Assembly: GCA_000467715.1 (NCBI GenBank)
Contig: AJFK01000493.1
Location: 1 to 21,175 of the forward strand
From: Hysterium pulicare CBS 123377
Taxonomy: Eukaryota > Ascomycota > Dothideomycetes > Hysteriales > Hysteriaceae
Reading direction: 5' to 3'
Length of the DNA: 21,175 nt
In this document: positions 10,302-21,000 of the stretch, piece after piece
Numbering within the stretch: the first letter of the stretch is position 1
How the letters are laid out: the number at the start of each line of letters is the position of its first letter
Translations under genes and position numbers: made by a program
The notes under the pieces: generated by a model
The model's input: only the letters and a program-made list of their open reading frames with translations
Told to the model about the DNA's origin: nothing
The model's database searches: none

Positions 10302-11991
10302 ATGTCTGACTCTGCTACTCCCAACACGTCCTTGCCGCCTCCCCCTTCCTCGGCAGGTGCGCCTGGGTACGATGGCAACCAGGGCAATGGACAACCTGGA
10401 CAGCATATGCCACCTCCCCCGCTTGCGCCGGTGATCATCCCGCAAAACAATAATCCGATTCCCACTGCCATTAGCTCGCCTTTGTCTGGCAGCGTCATGT
10501 CTCCAACAAGCGGTGGCCCAGGGTACGTGCGTCGCGCTGCTCCCGAACCGAATAAGCGCGCTCTCTATGTCGGTGGATTGGATCCTCGTGTCACGGAGGA
10601 TGTCCTAAGGCAAATTTTTGAAACTACTGGACACGTTCAGAATGTCAAAATCATCCCGGACAAGAACGTATGTTTCTCCTCTACGAGTCGATTTCAGTGC
10701 ATATTGCACGACATCTGAGCAAATGGTATTTTATTAACGGAAGTCTAGTTTCAGTCGAAGGGATTCAATTATGGTTTTGTAGAATACGACGACCCTGGTG
10801 CTGCCGAACGAGCAATGCAAACGTTGAATGGCCGACGTGTCCATAATACCGTAAGTAGATTGCTGAGGCAGTATCATTAGCGTTGTATTGACTTGAGCAG
10901 GAAATCCGTGTCAATTGGGCATACCAATCAAACAGTTCTACCAAGGAGGATACATCTAATCATTTCCATATTTTCGTCGGCGATCTTTCCAATGAGGTCA
11001 ACGATGAGGTTTTGCTTCAGGCCTTTTCAACCTTTGGCCAGGTGTCGGAAGCCCGTGTCATGTGGGACATGAAGACAGGGAGATCCCGCGGTTACGGTTT
11101 CGTTGCTTTCCGAGACCGATCCGATGCGGACCGAGCCCTCAGTTCCATGGACGGAGAATGGCTTGGCTCAAGGGCGATTCGTTGCAATTGGGCCAACCAG
11201 AAGGGGCAGCCTTCTATCTCCCAACAGCAGGCTATGGCTACGATGGGGATGACCCCGACGACTCCATATGGCCATCACCACTTCCCAACCCATGGAGTGC
11301 AAAGCTACGACATGATAGTTCAGCAGACTCCACAATTGCAGACAACGTGCTATGTTGGCAATCTGACTCCGTACACTTCTCAGTCGGATTTGGTTCCGTT
11401 ATTCCAGAACTTTGGATATGTTGTCGAGACGCGCTTTCAATCTGACCGCGGGTTCGCATTTATTAAGATGGACACCCATGAAAACGCAGCCATGGCTATA
11501 TGTCAGCTTAGTGGCTATAATGTCAATGGTCGCCCCTTGAAGTGCAGCGTATGTTGCCCCAGCATCAGAAATTGGAGGCCGCAGAGACAGCTGACATGAA
11601 TTCATTAGTGGGGCAAGGATCGTCCCCCAACTGGCCAGTTCGAAGGCTATTCTCCAGCACAGGGTCCAAATTCGGCCTATCCCCAAACTCCTAACGCATA
11701 CTTTCCCCAGTATAGTGGACCAGGCCCGATGTCTCCTCAAGGTTTGTCTTCTGACTTATGAAGTTTATGCTCGTATTTGCTCACTCTTCTACAGGGCCTA
11801 GTCCAGGCGGCCAACCTTTTGCGCAAAACCAAACTGGATTTGGAGCACCAGGTATGGCCCAACCTTATCAGCAAATGCCAGGTAGCGCTGGTGGGTATGG
11901 CCGCGGAGGTCAGCCTCAGCAGCAATGGGGCCAACCGAATCAGGGCAATTTTGGGCAGGTCAACAATGGCTTTGGCGGCTACCAAGGCTAG
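10302..11991 (+). CDS. pub1: Three-RRM RNA-binding protein, TIA-1/Pub1 family
   Basis: Model: join(10302..10667, 10749..10850, 10901..11548, 11609..11741, 11795..11991), 481 residues. Family members bind U-rich and poly(A)+ mRNA, influence mRNA stability and translation, and enter stress granules. The N-terminus is low-complexity and rich in Pro and Gly. RRM1 (about 86-163) has LYVGGL and NYGFVEY; RRM2 (about 178-254) has IFVGDL and RGYGFVAF; RRM3 (about 305-372) has CYVGNL and RGFAFIKM. The C-terminus (373-481) is a Gln/Gly/Pro-rich prion-like tail ending in GGYQG, as in yeast Pub1. Introns of 81, 50, 60 and 53 bp all have GT..AG ends; the first two fall inside RRM1. I chose the ATG at 10302 (MSDSATPNTS) because the family starts this way and the context is good (AAAATGTC), although the frame stays open upstream for 187 codons. 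Confidence 0.93.
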
Positions 11992-13006
11992 AACTCTTGT
12001 AACGGTCTTTGTCCTTTCTTTGTGAAGTAGCGAATCTTTTCTAAATGTGTTTGGCTGTCTATGTGGGCGCCATTGGATAGTATGTGTCCTGTGCCGGTCT
12101 TTGTCTCCCTGATAAATCCCCCATCTCTCATATCTCTCTATTTCAAAATGCTCAATTGCAGTCATTGGCGACGGCTTCTCTGTGCGGCTCCGGTGAAATC
12201 ATCTTAGGTTTTTCGTTGTTGTCCCGTAAGCCAGCACCTCTAAAGACTGTCGAATTTTGTTTCGTGTGTTGTGTGGGTTAATGAATTTCTTTGTGCTGCT
12301 GCATTCTTCCTCGAAGTTCTCATCTCATTTGATTGGATCCAAAAAAATCATTTACCATCTGGCGTCATGTGGCATACCCTTCCTTCGTATTGTCTATCAT
12401 CCGAATGCTCTATCCCTAAGATCTATAAACTGTCAGAGAAAAGGCGTCTTCAGTAGAGTTTAGCTGAAGGGTTTAAGTCATCAATTTGGGTGGGTGTTAC
12501 AGTGGGACGAATCGTGTATTTGGGAGCCTGGCAGCTCCGCCTGCATTTTAGTTCGAGTCGGTTGCGATATATTTGGTAGCGAAGCACATTCTTGGTGCTA
12601 GCGTATGAGACTTTACATAGAATTTGTACTCGAGTAGTCAGCCGGCTTGACAATGCTACATAGTCGGTCTCAGGGCACTCATGGGCATTGATATGCCTCA
12701 AAGCTAAGATGACGTTAAAGGGGGTAGCAAGAAGGTGGAAGGAGCATGTGAATATCTAGATAGGAAATCAATACTTTGTCTGGTGTGTTCAAGGTTTTCC
12801 TGTGGACATGATCGCAGCACGTGATGTACATTCATTCGGCAAATCTCGTCACTAAACTAAAACAAACTAAGCGCGTCCCGGCACGCGTACCGTCTCTCAT
12901 CCTACCTTATCAAGGGAATTTATTAATTCGCAATTCACAATTGATGCCGTCTCCTGATCCGCTTCTGCTTTTCCTCTATCTTTTCGTTGCCCTGTTCTTG
13001 TACTGT
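11992..13006. other. Intergenic region: pub1 3' end and pif1 promoter
   Basis: No gene is recognised in these roughly 1.0 kb. The first few hundred bases are probably the 3' UTR of the RRM gene. The last 200 bases hold the pif1 promoter/leader, with CACGTG at 12818-12823 and ACGCGT at 12883-12888, followed by a CT-rich stretch. Short frames on both strands (for example 12450-12701, minus strand) show no known motif. Confidence 0.55.
12818..12888. promoter_or_regulatory. CACGTG and ACGCGT motifs upstream of pif1
   Basis: CACGTG (12818-12823) and an MCB-type ACGCGT (12883-12888) lie 189 and 124 bp upstream of the first likely pif1 start codon. MCB boxes drive G1/S expression of replication genes in yeasts. 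The motif is short and its use here is an inference. Confidence 0.35.
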
Positions 13007-15801
13007 ATGCTTGTCTCCTTTACTAGACTGAACGCGACACTGCGATTGCTATTTACTCGGGCGCCGTCGCCATCCCAACTCTTTCTACCAACCGCTCCAA
13101 CAACCCACTCTCTTCCTCCTTCCAATCGTCAATATTCCGGCAGCATGTTTAAACAGGCGTTGCATAACCATGAGGCTAACAAGCCCACTCAAAAACCCGC
13201 AACACACCAGCGTTTCCTTACCACAAACTCCGCCGCTCGCACATCCCTCCAACCAGCTACATATTCGGGTTCTGCTACGCGTCCACTCTCGAACGGTTCA
13301 GGTAACATTGTCAGGCATAATATTGCTGCACAGAGACAACCGTCAGTCACCACTCATGGGATCAAAAGGAGCTCAAGCGGTCTTGCAAAAGCCCTGTCCC
13401 AAGAAGATGTTTTCGAATACCCAACACTATCTGGCTCGGAGAACCAATTGGACAACCGTGATCTAGTATCCAACACTGCTGCTAACAATCTTGCTGTGTA
13501 TTTTGACGAGAACGATTTCGATAGCGACCTTGACCTCGATGTTGAGGATCCGGCTACGAAAGGCACCGTTCACTACCCGACTCTCCCCCAAATTGACTCC
13601 ACGTATCCTTCAAAAATTTGTAAGACTAAACCAAATGCTCGATCGAATACCGGACATGTCAAACATCAATGGGAATCAGACTCTGGGTATGGGTCATTAC
13701 CTCCAACACACAACAGACGACCCGGTGCGAAGCCTGAACCGTCGACTTCACATATACCCGACAGCAGTCAGCCTATACCATGGTCGTCATCACCCTTGGA
13801 CCATCTCAGGACTCCATTGAGAGCCTCTACTCCACGCCAATCAACCAATAGGGCTCAGACAAAGAAAGAGGAACAACCACGACCCTCCAAACGTCGCACA
13901 TTACCCTGGCTGGAGCAACCCGTTAAGAAGGAGGCAACCCCAGAGCCCATTGAAACTGTCAAGAATGGAAAAGAAAGACCACGAAAGGAGACAAAAGTTC
14001 CTAGCAATTTTACGCCTTTACCAAAAGATTCGTCCAAATCTGTCTACCCGTGGAATACCACGGCGAGCGCAGTCAAGGAACAGCAAAAGAACTTGCGTCA
14101 AAACAATAAAAAATTGGCAAAGACAAACGAAGCAACTGATGATGAGATTAAGGAAGCCATTGCTATGAAGAAGAAGAATCAAATTTCTCGTGTATTCCTC
14201 AGCGAAGAGCAGCAACATGTCCTGAACCTGGTAGTGGAGCATAAGAAGAGCGTGTTTTTCACTGGCTCTGCAGGTACGTAACTCAATCGTGTAGCATGAC
14301 GCGTTTCAATCGACCGAACTGACCGGTCTTAGGTACGGGAAAATCCGTGCTCTTGCGCGAGATTATCTCTGCACTGCGAAAAAGGTTTGCTCGGGAACCA
14401 GATCGAGTAGCGGTTACAGCATCAACCGGCCTCGCAGCCTGTAACGTAGGAGGTGTAACATTGCACAGCTTTGCCGGCATTGGGTTAGGCAAGGAACCGG
14501 CAGAGGAGCTAGTTAAGAAAATCAGGAAGAATCAGAAGGCAAGACACAGGTGGATGCGAACGAAAGTCCTGGTCATCGATGAGGTTTCCATGGTGGATGG
14601 AGACTTATTTGATAAACTCGAGCAGATTGCCAGGACCATTCGAAATAATGGTCGCCCCTTCGGAGGCATTCAACTGGTCATCACTGGAGATTTTTTTCAA
14701 TTACCTCCTGTTCCGGAGATGGGAAGAATTGCCAGGTTTGCCTTCGATGCCGGCACATGGAATACCGCTGTCGAGCACACCATTGGCCTACACCATGTAT
14801 TCCGACAGAAAGACCCCGTTTTCGCGAACATGCTCAACGAGATGCGAGAAGGTCGCTTGACCCCGGCATCGATAAGCGCCTTCAAGAAGCTTGATCGCGA
14901 GCTACCCTCGCAAGACGACCTTGAAGCTACCGAACTGTTCCCTACACGTCAAGAGGTTGAACGAGCAAATCACATGCGCATGCAACAACTACAAGGCGAC
15001 ATTTGTTCTTTCGAGGCACGAGATGGCGGGACAATGACCGATAAGAACATGCGCGACAAGCTACTTCAAAATTGCATGGCACCAGAAGTCATCCACCTAA
15101 AGAAGGGCGCTCAAGTCATGCTCATTAAGAACATAGATGACACCCTTGTCAACGGCTCGCTGGGCAAAGTGATTGGATTTATGAGCGAAGCCACCTTTGA
15201 CAAATACACGCAAGACGAAGAAAACTATCACGGCACGGAAGCCGCGGGTGAAGTTCCCGACGGCTTAGATCTCAAAGCCAGATTAAAGTCCGACATTCTT
15301 GGTATTACCACCACCCAAATTTACCCTGTGGTACGCTTCGTTATCGCAGATGGCACGACTCGCGACCTTCTATGTAACCGCGAATCCTGGAAGGTGGAGC
15401 TCCCCAACGGTGAAGTGCAGGCTTCGCGGGCACAAGTCCCACTCATCCTAGCCTGGGCCCTTTCCATCCACAAAGCTCAGGGCCAGACCCTTGAGCGTGT
15501 TAAAGTCGACTTGGGCAGAGTTTTTGAGAAGGGCCAGGCATATGTGGCGCTGAGTCGAGCAACCAGTATGGAGGGGTTACAAGTCCTGAGGTTTGATCCG
15601 AAGAAGGTGGTCGCACATGACAAAGTCAGAAACTTCTACAGTAGTTTGTCGAGAGCCGAGCAAGCGAGTGGTCGGTCGAAAGCAGTGAAGAAGGAAAGAC
15701 AGCCGCAATTGGGGGTCGCCGCGAGTGATTATGAGAAGTCGTTTGTTGGAGATGCGTGGGATGATGAAAAGGCTCTGGCTGCTATGAGGGTAGCGCACTA
15801 G
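13007..15801 (+). CDS. pif1: Pif1-family 5'-3' DNA helicase
   Basis: Model: join(13007..14273, 14333..15801), 911 residues; a second in-frame ATG at 13145 would give 865. Pif1 unwinds DNA 5'-3', resolves G-quadruplexes, limits telomerase, and acts in Okazaki-fragment maturation and mtDNA upkeep. Helicase motifs (first-start numbering): Q motif LSEEQQ, Walker A GSAGTGKS (421-427), Ia TASTGLAA (about 451), Walker B VIDEVSM with D505/E506, [13 protein letters not shown] (about 541), [11 protein letters not shown] (about 800), VI YVALSRA (about 830). The 59-bp intron splits the Gly codon inside Walker A, with branch site CTGAC. The first 46 residues are Arg/Leu/Ser-rich without acids ([20 protein letters not shown]), like a mitochondrial presequence, ending in RQYS just before the second start [10 protein letters not shown]. 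The N-terminal third is otherwise disordered and basic. Upstream frame to 12821 is open but looks like leader. Confidence 0.93.
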
Positions 15802-16203
15802 GATGCAAGCACTGGCGACAAAACAGCCGATGCTGTATGGTGTAAATGCAGTTGTTTGTCTCCCTAGGGCATACTAGCGCTGTAATGTTGATTTCATTCT
15901 ACTAGAAAGTATGTATATCATATAGGGAAATTGTAGGCAATATTGATGTATGTTCCTATCTGTTCATATCATAAATCTAGAAGAAACCTGGAAGGTAGAT
16001 AGTTAGCGACCCATGTCCCGAGGTCTATAAGGTAATTAGTCATTAGCGCCTTAGCCGTTACTTACATCCATGGTCATCCATTGATACCTAGGTACACGGG
16101 TAGGTAAATGGAATCTTGAGAACAAAAATCTTTTCAATCCAGCCATTAGAACTCCCGAGAATCCGGTTCTGTCCCATCCATCCTCGTGTTAAACTTTTTA
16201 GAA
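15802..16203. other. Intergenic region between pif1 and the hydrolase
   Basis: These 402 bp hold the pif1 3' end and the promoter of the next gene. Two GATA-type hexamers are visible (reverse of AGATAG at about 15957-15962, AGATAG at 15997-16002). I see no gene or RNA. Confidence 0.5.
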
Positions 16204-17154
16204 ATGGCCCACTCCGGCATCCTCCACTGCTACACCAAGAAGCTTGTCGCGTTTGAGCACATCCCTTCGTCTCCAGACCAACCACACCACCCGAACACTC
16301 ATCTTCTCCTTTGGATTGGTGGACTAGGTGATGGACTCCTATCTCCCAGCTATCCGGCCAAACTTGCGAGGCGTCTACCACTAGATTGGCACCTCGTAGA
16401 GGTTCTACTAACATCATCCTACCAAGGATGGGGCACGGGCTCGTTGGGAAGAGATGCCAGCGAGCTTGCGAAGAGCGTACAGTATTTCAAAGGCAATCGG
16501 CAGCAAGATGTGAAGATTGTTCTTATGGGCCATTCCACTGGTTGTCAAGATATCATGGAGTACCTTGTTGGGGAGGGATGCGAGGAGAGACCGAGCATCC
16601 ATGGAGCCATACTCCAGGCAGGTATCAGTGATAGGGAGGGCATTCCTGACGTTCTTCCCCGGGAGCTATATGAGAGCAGCGTCAAGCTTGCTAAGCAATG
16701 GGTCGGTGAAGGTCGTGGAAAGAATGTCCTTCCTATAGAGGCTACAAAGGAAGTTTTCGGAAGTTCGCCCTCTGCTGAACGATGGCTAAGCCTGGTCGAG
16801 AAGAATGGAGCAGATGATTACTTCAGTAGCGATCTCACGGATGATAAACTCAACGGTACTTTTGGTCGAATTGGTCCGCAAACTCCCATGATGTTTCTCC
16901 TCAGTGGCGCTGATGAGCACATGCCGGGCTTCGTGGCCAAAGACGCCCTGATTGATCGCTGGACTCAAGTCGTTCGAAACGGCGGAGGCGTTGTCGACGA
17001 CAAGAATGGTGGTGTTATTCCCGATGCGTGCCACAATTATGAAAGAAACGAAGAAGCAGTCGTCTCAGAAATGATATCAAGAGTCTTCGGCTTCCTATCC
17101 CAGGTGTCTCCCAACCTTTTCGGAAGCAATGCCCATCTTGAATCATCTCTATGA
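16204..17154 (+). CDS. DUF1749 alpha/beta hydrolase, SidJ-like
   Basis: One uninterrupted frame of 316 residues, starting at ATG 16204 (MAHSGILHCYTKKLVAFEH), the usual start of the fungal UPF0613/DUF1749 family. Alpha/beta-hydrolase marks: oxyanion-side WIGGLGDG (37-44), nucleophile elbow GHSTGCQD with Ser111, a candidate acid in LSGADEHMP (Asp237), and the His in CHNYE (His277). A characterised relative, SidJ of Aspergillus fumigatus, hydrolyses fusarinine-type siderophore products inside the cell, so an esterase role is plausible; the substrate here cannot be read from sequence. No signal peptide or membrane segment is visible, so it is probably cytosolic. The frame extends six codons upstream only through a non-ATG codon, so the start is firm. 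No siderophore genes are nearby. Confidence 0.9.
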   Translation: MAHSGILHCYTKKLVAFEHIPSSPDQPHHPNTHLLLWIGGLGDGLLSPSYPAKLARRLPLDWHLVEVLLTSSYQGWGTGSLGRDASELAKSVQYFKGNRQQDVKIVLMGHSTGCQDIMEYLVGEGCEERPSIHGAILQAGISDREGIPDVLPRELYESSVKLAKQWVGEGRGKNVLPIEATKEVFGSSPSAERWLSLVEKNGADDYFSSDLTDDKLNGTFGRIGPQTPMMFLLSGADEHMPGFVAKDALIDRWTQVVRNGGGVVDDKNGGVIPDACHNYERNEEAVVSEMISRVFGFLSQVSPNLFGSNAHLESSL

Positions 17155-17783
17155 AAGGAAATATATGGGGCAAATCACAACACGAACCCATTCGTTTTGG
17201 CATGTTTCACAATGTTTAATAGACACATTCTCAAGCGCCTTGCTAGGTTCTTCTTACCAGCTGGTTGTCATAAAGAAATCGTGCATCAATATTTCGAAGG
17301 TTGAAGCTACACATTAACACTCAAATGCTGTGGCTATGAGGGCGCGTTGCGTCAAGCCAGCCGCACCAACACGGTGAGCAAAAGATTAGTGGTCTTCGAC
17401 GACGTGGACCGCTTATCCATAGTAAGATTGTGCCAGTAATCCAAGGCTACTTGAGCTCGGCGGCAGGCTTTGAGTGGATTTTTCTGCCTCGAGAGCTTCC
17501 TGTTCTGTCGAGTCGTGTTCAAACCTGATTCGGACGGCTAGAAGCGAAGGGACTAGATTATGGGCGGCGAAGGATTTCACCGATGTCAAGTGCTTAGGAA
17601 GGGAATAAGATGCGAGCTCAGTGTTCTATTTCGACTTTGATTCCATGCTGAGTAGCTGAACTTCATTATAATTGGTAAGTAGCTAACGTAAACATCCCAG
17701 GGCCGCTCTGGCCTTCACCGTCTAAATGCGCTTTCATGAGAGAAGATGGAAAACGAAGAAACTCCTAAGTTGTTCAATATGAT
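17155..17783. other. Convergent 3' intergenic region
   Basis: These 629 bp lie between the stop codons of the hydrolase (+) and the reductase (-). I see 3' UTR-like sequence but no gene, tRNA or clear repeat. Confidence 0.55.
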
Positions 17784-18657
17784 TTACTGAGAGGATCCAC
17801 CAGATATGGTGATGACTTGGCCTTGAGTTAGATAGCAATATTAGTATGACTTCATCTTACGTAAAGAGCAAAGTCTGTGAGTTCTTACCGTTAATCCACC
17901 CACCGTCATCGCTTGCTAGAAACGCAACCACTCTGGCGACGTCCTCAGGCACTGCACACCTACCTAGCGGACAGTGCTGCGCCATCAGAGTCTCGATCTT
18001 CTCGGCCGGCCAGTCTGGTGTACCACCAGGAATGTAGTGCCAGGCATTCTGTGTGAACATGTCACTCTTGATACCACCGGGAGCGACACCGTTAACAGTG
18101 ATCCCCCTCTTTCCGAAGTCGGTAGCAAATGCCTTGATCATACCAATAACGGCCATCTTGCTTGCGTTATAAAGGACGTGGTCTTTGACACCGAGCAGAC
18201 CTGCAGCAATTGATGACATGAGGATTAATCGACCATTCTCCTCCATATTCTTGTATGCGGCTTGCCCAACAAAAAATTGAGCTCGCGCGTTTAGGTTGAA
18301 TACGTGATCGTATTTCTCCTCCGTGATTTCCTCAGTCTTGTCCCAGCTTTCGGTCCCTGAATTGCTCATGACAATATCGATTTTCCCAAGAGCCTTCTTT
18401 GCTTCTGCGAATAGTCGGTTTATTTCTGGAACTTTGGATACATCTGCTTGGATGGCTATAGCCTTGGCTCCATTTTCGAAGCCTTCGATGATCTGGCATA
18501 CTTCCTCCGCGGGTCCTTTGGAGGAGACGTAGTTCACGATTACGGATGCGCCTCGTTTACCGAGTTCGATGGCGCAGCCTCGGCCAATGCCACGGCCAGC
18601 GCCAGTAACGAGTGCGACTTTGCCCTCAAGGGAGGTGGTGGGTACGGCGAGAACCAT
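17784..18657 (-). CDS. Short-chain dehydrogenase/reductase, naphthol/versicolorin reductase type
   Basis: Model: complement(join(17784..17821, 17889..18657)), 268 residues, typical of classical SDRs. It carries the Rossmann motif TGAGRGIG (18-25), ADVS (71-74), SNSG (98-101, the NAG-type motif), the structural Asn in NLNAR, catalytic Ser149, and YNASK with Tyr163 and Lys167, then VAPGGIKSDMF. The pattern (VIVNYVSS, SNSGTESW, HYIPGG, FLASDDGGWINGQ) resembles fungal tri/tetrahydroxynaphthalene and versicolorin reductases, which use NADPH to reduce aromatic ketones. Many relatives have other or unknown substrates and no polyketide synthase is in view, so no pathway is assigned. The terminal 38-nt exon adds QVITISGGSSQ after a 67-bp intron with a near-perfect branch site (ATACTAAT); without splicing the end would be false (KNSQTLLFT). 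A TATATATA stretch lies about 170 bp upstream. Confidence 0.9.
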
Positions 18658-19348
18658 GTCTGGTTTACTGGGTAAAGGTAAAGACTTGGGCTTAGGCTTA
18701 GGCCCGGAAGAGTCAAATGTAAAGCTTGAATATCTGAAGAGAAGCTGAGCAAGATGGATGTGGACTTATCCAGGAGCTTTCAAAGATCGATAATATATGA
18801 TGAAGGTTGGTTAGCAGATGCTTGAATGTATATATAGATTCACCACTTTTTCGGTGTATACAATTGGCGGGAGAGCGGGGAGCCGGTGGACGTCCGGCAT
18901 CGCGTTTATTGTAAGACCCAGTTTATGAGGAACCATTTTCATTGTTGTTCTAAGGATGCGGAAAGACATGACCGGCGTGTCCAAACTCGGCATCGCAGTT
19001 TCGTTGCGGAGATGCGATCGAGGAAGGGAGTGGGGTATGCCGAATCCATGGTGAAGGGGGACAGCTCTCTGAAGAAGTGCATTGACAAAATCTCAGGGAA
19101 TTTTCAATTGCAGTCGTGTCTGGTTCCTGTCACGACGACTGCCGTCGTCCCGCACCGCAGATGAACCATGGGTGCGTTGGTGACGCGACGGAGCATGAGT
19201 TCGAAGCTGCAGGAGGTTAACGCCACAAATGCACGTCCTCAGGTGTCTGCTGTCATCGGCGCCAAGGCCACTTATCGATAAAACCTTCACTACGAAATCG
19301 AAGCGGCCAACACTTTGTGCTCCAGTTGTAGTTCAATTTAGATCCGCG
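18658..19348. promoter_or_regulatory. Divergent promoter region of the SDR and SurE genes
   Basis: These 691 bp separate two divergent start codons. A TATATATA stretch at about 18829-18837 could serve the minus-strand reductase. A short GGCTTA tandem lies near 18690-18702. Open frames on both strands are short and carry no motif I recognise. Confidence 0.5.
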
Positions 19349-20516
19349 ATGCATATTCTGGTGGGATTGCAACCGCGTACATTCTTTTGCCAGTTTTCGC
19401 TGACCTCTCCACCCAGGTCACGAATGATGATGGTCCACCCTCTGACCAGTCCTCTCCATATGTCCACTCTTTAGGTCCGTAGTCTCTCGTCTCAGGAACA
19501 TAACAGGCCAAAATCTGATCAAAGCCCCGTAGTTTCCTCACTTCAGTCCGCCGGTCATACTGTCTCCGTCGTTCTTCCACACACCCAACGCTCATGGATA
19601 GGTAAGGCCCACCTCGTCGGCAAATCCATCAAACCTACGTATTTCCGGCCCGGTCCTCTCAAGACCGAAAATGGACGGTTTGCAAACACAGGATCCACGT
19701 CTAGCCGTCCTCTGCCTGGGCACTCTGAAGACGAAGAGTGGATCCTGGTAGACAGTACGCCAGCAAGTTGTGTACAGATTGGACTGTATCACTACTTCAA
19801 GGCGCGGGGCCCTGTCGATTTGGTTGTCAGTGGACCAAATTATGGCAGGAATAGTACTGCAGTATTTAGCCTATCCAGTGGCACAATCGGTGGCGCCATG
19901 GAGGCTGCTGTATGCGGTGTTAAGTCGATAGCTCTCTCCTTCGCCTTCTTCGACCGCAATCACGACCCGGAGATCATTAACGGGGCATCGGCACACTCTG
20001 TGAAATTAATCAACTATCTATACTCCAATTGGAACCCCTCCGCTCACCTCTACTCTGTGAATGTCCCACTGGTGGAGAATGTAGGCCAGCGCAAAACTTT
20101 CTGGACTGAGATGCTCCAAAATGCTTGGAAGAGCGGATCGTGTTTCCAAGAAATCGAGGTGCCGGAAGAGGAAGATCAAGGACCGGAGGAGGTAGAGGCA
20201 GCTATGCGCAAGGCAGAGGAGAGACACGGACGAGGGCAAGAAGGCGCGCCTGGAACTGGATACGATACCCCAACGGGAAGTGGACATATCAGATACACGC
20301 ATAAGCATTTCAAATGGGCACCGAGGTTCAAGGATGTCTATCAGAGTGTCGATGAAGCGCCACCGGGTAATGATGGGTGGGCGGTCAAGGAGGGGTATAC
20401 AAGGTATTGCAGCCGAAAGATTCAGAAAGACTTGGACCTAACTATGGAGTAGTGTTACACCCTTGAGGGCGAATTTTATGCATGTTTCTGGGCATGAGGG
20501 AGAAATCCAGCTCTAG
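19349..20516 (+). CDS. SurE-family phosphatase/5'(3')-nucleotidase
   Basis: Model: join(19349..19360, 19417..19474, 19533..20403, 20453..20516), 334 residues. SurE enzymes are metal-dependent acid phosphatases/nucleotidases. The spliced start reads MHILVTNDDGPPSDQSSPYV, with metal ligands Asp8/Asp9. Ser44 (PHTQRSWIGKA) and VVSGPNYGRN (122-130) complete the site expected from bacterial SurE; SSGTIGGAMEA follows. An acidic, Glu-rich insert near 270 precedes HKHFKWAPRF and PPGNDGWAVKEGYT. The 49-bp last intron (branch CTAAC) joins YT to SVTPLRANFMHV..GEIQL, the family C-terminus; reading through gives a false tail and stop at 20452. The first exon is only 12 nt and its donor (GTGGGA) is weak, but the joined NDDG motif supports it. 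Some fungal relatives (Pby1) carry an extra tubulin-tyrosine-ligase domain; none follows here. Confidence 0.92.
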
Positions 20517-21000
20517 AAGTTGTACGTGTGTCGTCCCATTGGTATAACTGAAAATGGAAGCTTTAGGACGTCAAGAGCATCCTCAGCGGACTAGAAAGTC
20601 TTCCAGTATAATTTCCACCGACCTCTCTATTGACGTTTGTGATAACTCCTAGTTGATTTAGAAAAGGTCTAAATAGAGAGATACCTGTTCATTGAAGCCA
20701 TTGAGGATTACTAAGTCTACAACCCCCTTGCTTATCGCCCGCAAACAACATTCATCTTTTGTGTTTGCCATCACCTCGCCACTGTTAGTAGTCTTCTACG
20801 CCCAAAGCTTTAACTCACTTCTTCAGCATCCCCATGGGCAACAATGCGGCATGCGGTAAGGTCCATCTGTATGGTATTGTGCCGCCTGTGCAAGGAACCG
20901 GTTGTTCTCCACCGCCTTCACTAACGCTGGAGTCGTAGACTACTATTCCATCAAGGTAGACTTGAAGCCATAAAGTTCTGCTAAAACCTGTATAGCCTTC
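20517..21000. other. Downstream region without a recognised gene
   Basis: It begins with the 3' end of the SurE gene. A 9-bp inverted repeat (CTCTCTATT 20623-20631, AATAGAGAG 20672-20680) is present. An isolated 34-residue frame (20834-20938) with a good ATG context shows no known motif. Composition falls toward the AT-rich edge. Confidence 0.5.

Noticed and set aside
12450-12701. Minus-strand 83-codon frame in the pub1-pif1 gap
   Set aside because: No motif, no supporting context, and length within chance for a gap of this size.
12821-13006. Pif1 start upstream of 13007
   Set aside because: The first codon is GTG, the upstream ATGs have poor context, and the peptide includes a hydrophobic stretch arising from a CT-rich leader.
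15957-16002. GATA hexamers as an iron-regulator (SreA-type) site for the SidJ-like gene
   Set aside because: The longer ATCWGATAA-type consensus is not met, and plain GATA hexamers are frequent by chance.
18690-18702. GGCTTA tandem as an interstitial telomere repeat
   Set aside because: Only two units, and the usual fungal telomere repeat is TTAGGG.
20404-20452. SurE ending in CSRKIQKDLDLTME
   Set aside because: This is the translated last intron; splicing to 20453 gives the family C-terminus.
20834-20938. Small 34-residue open frame with a good ATG context
   Set aside because: Too short, no recognisable motif, and near the AT-rich edge; could be chance.
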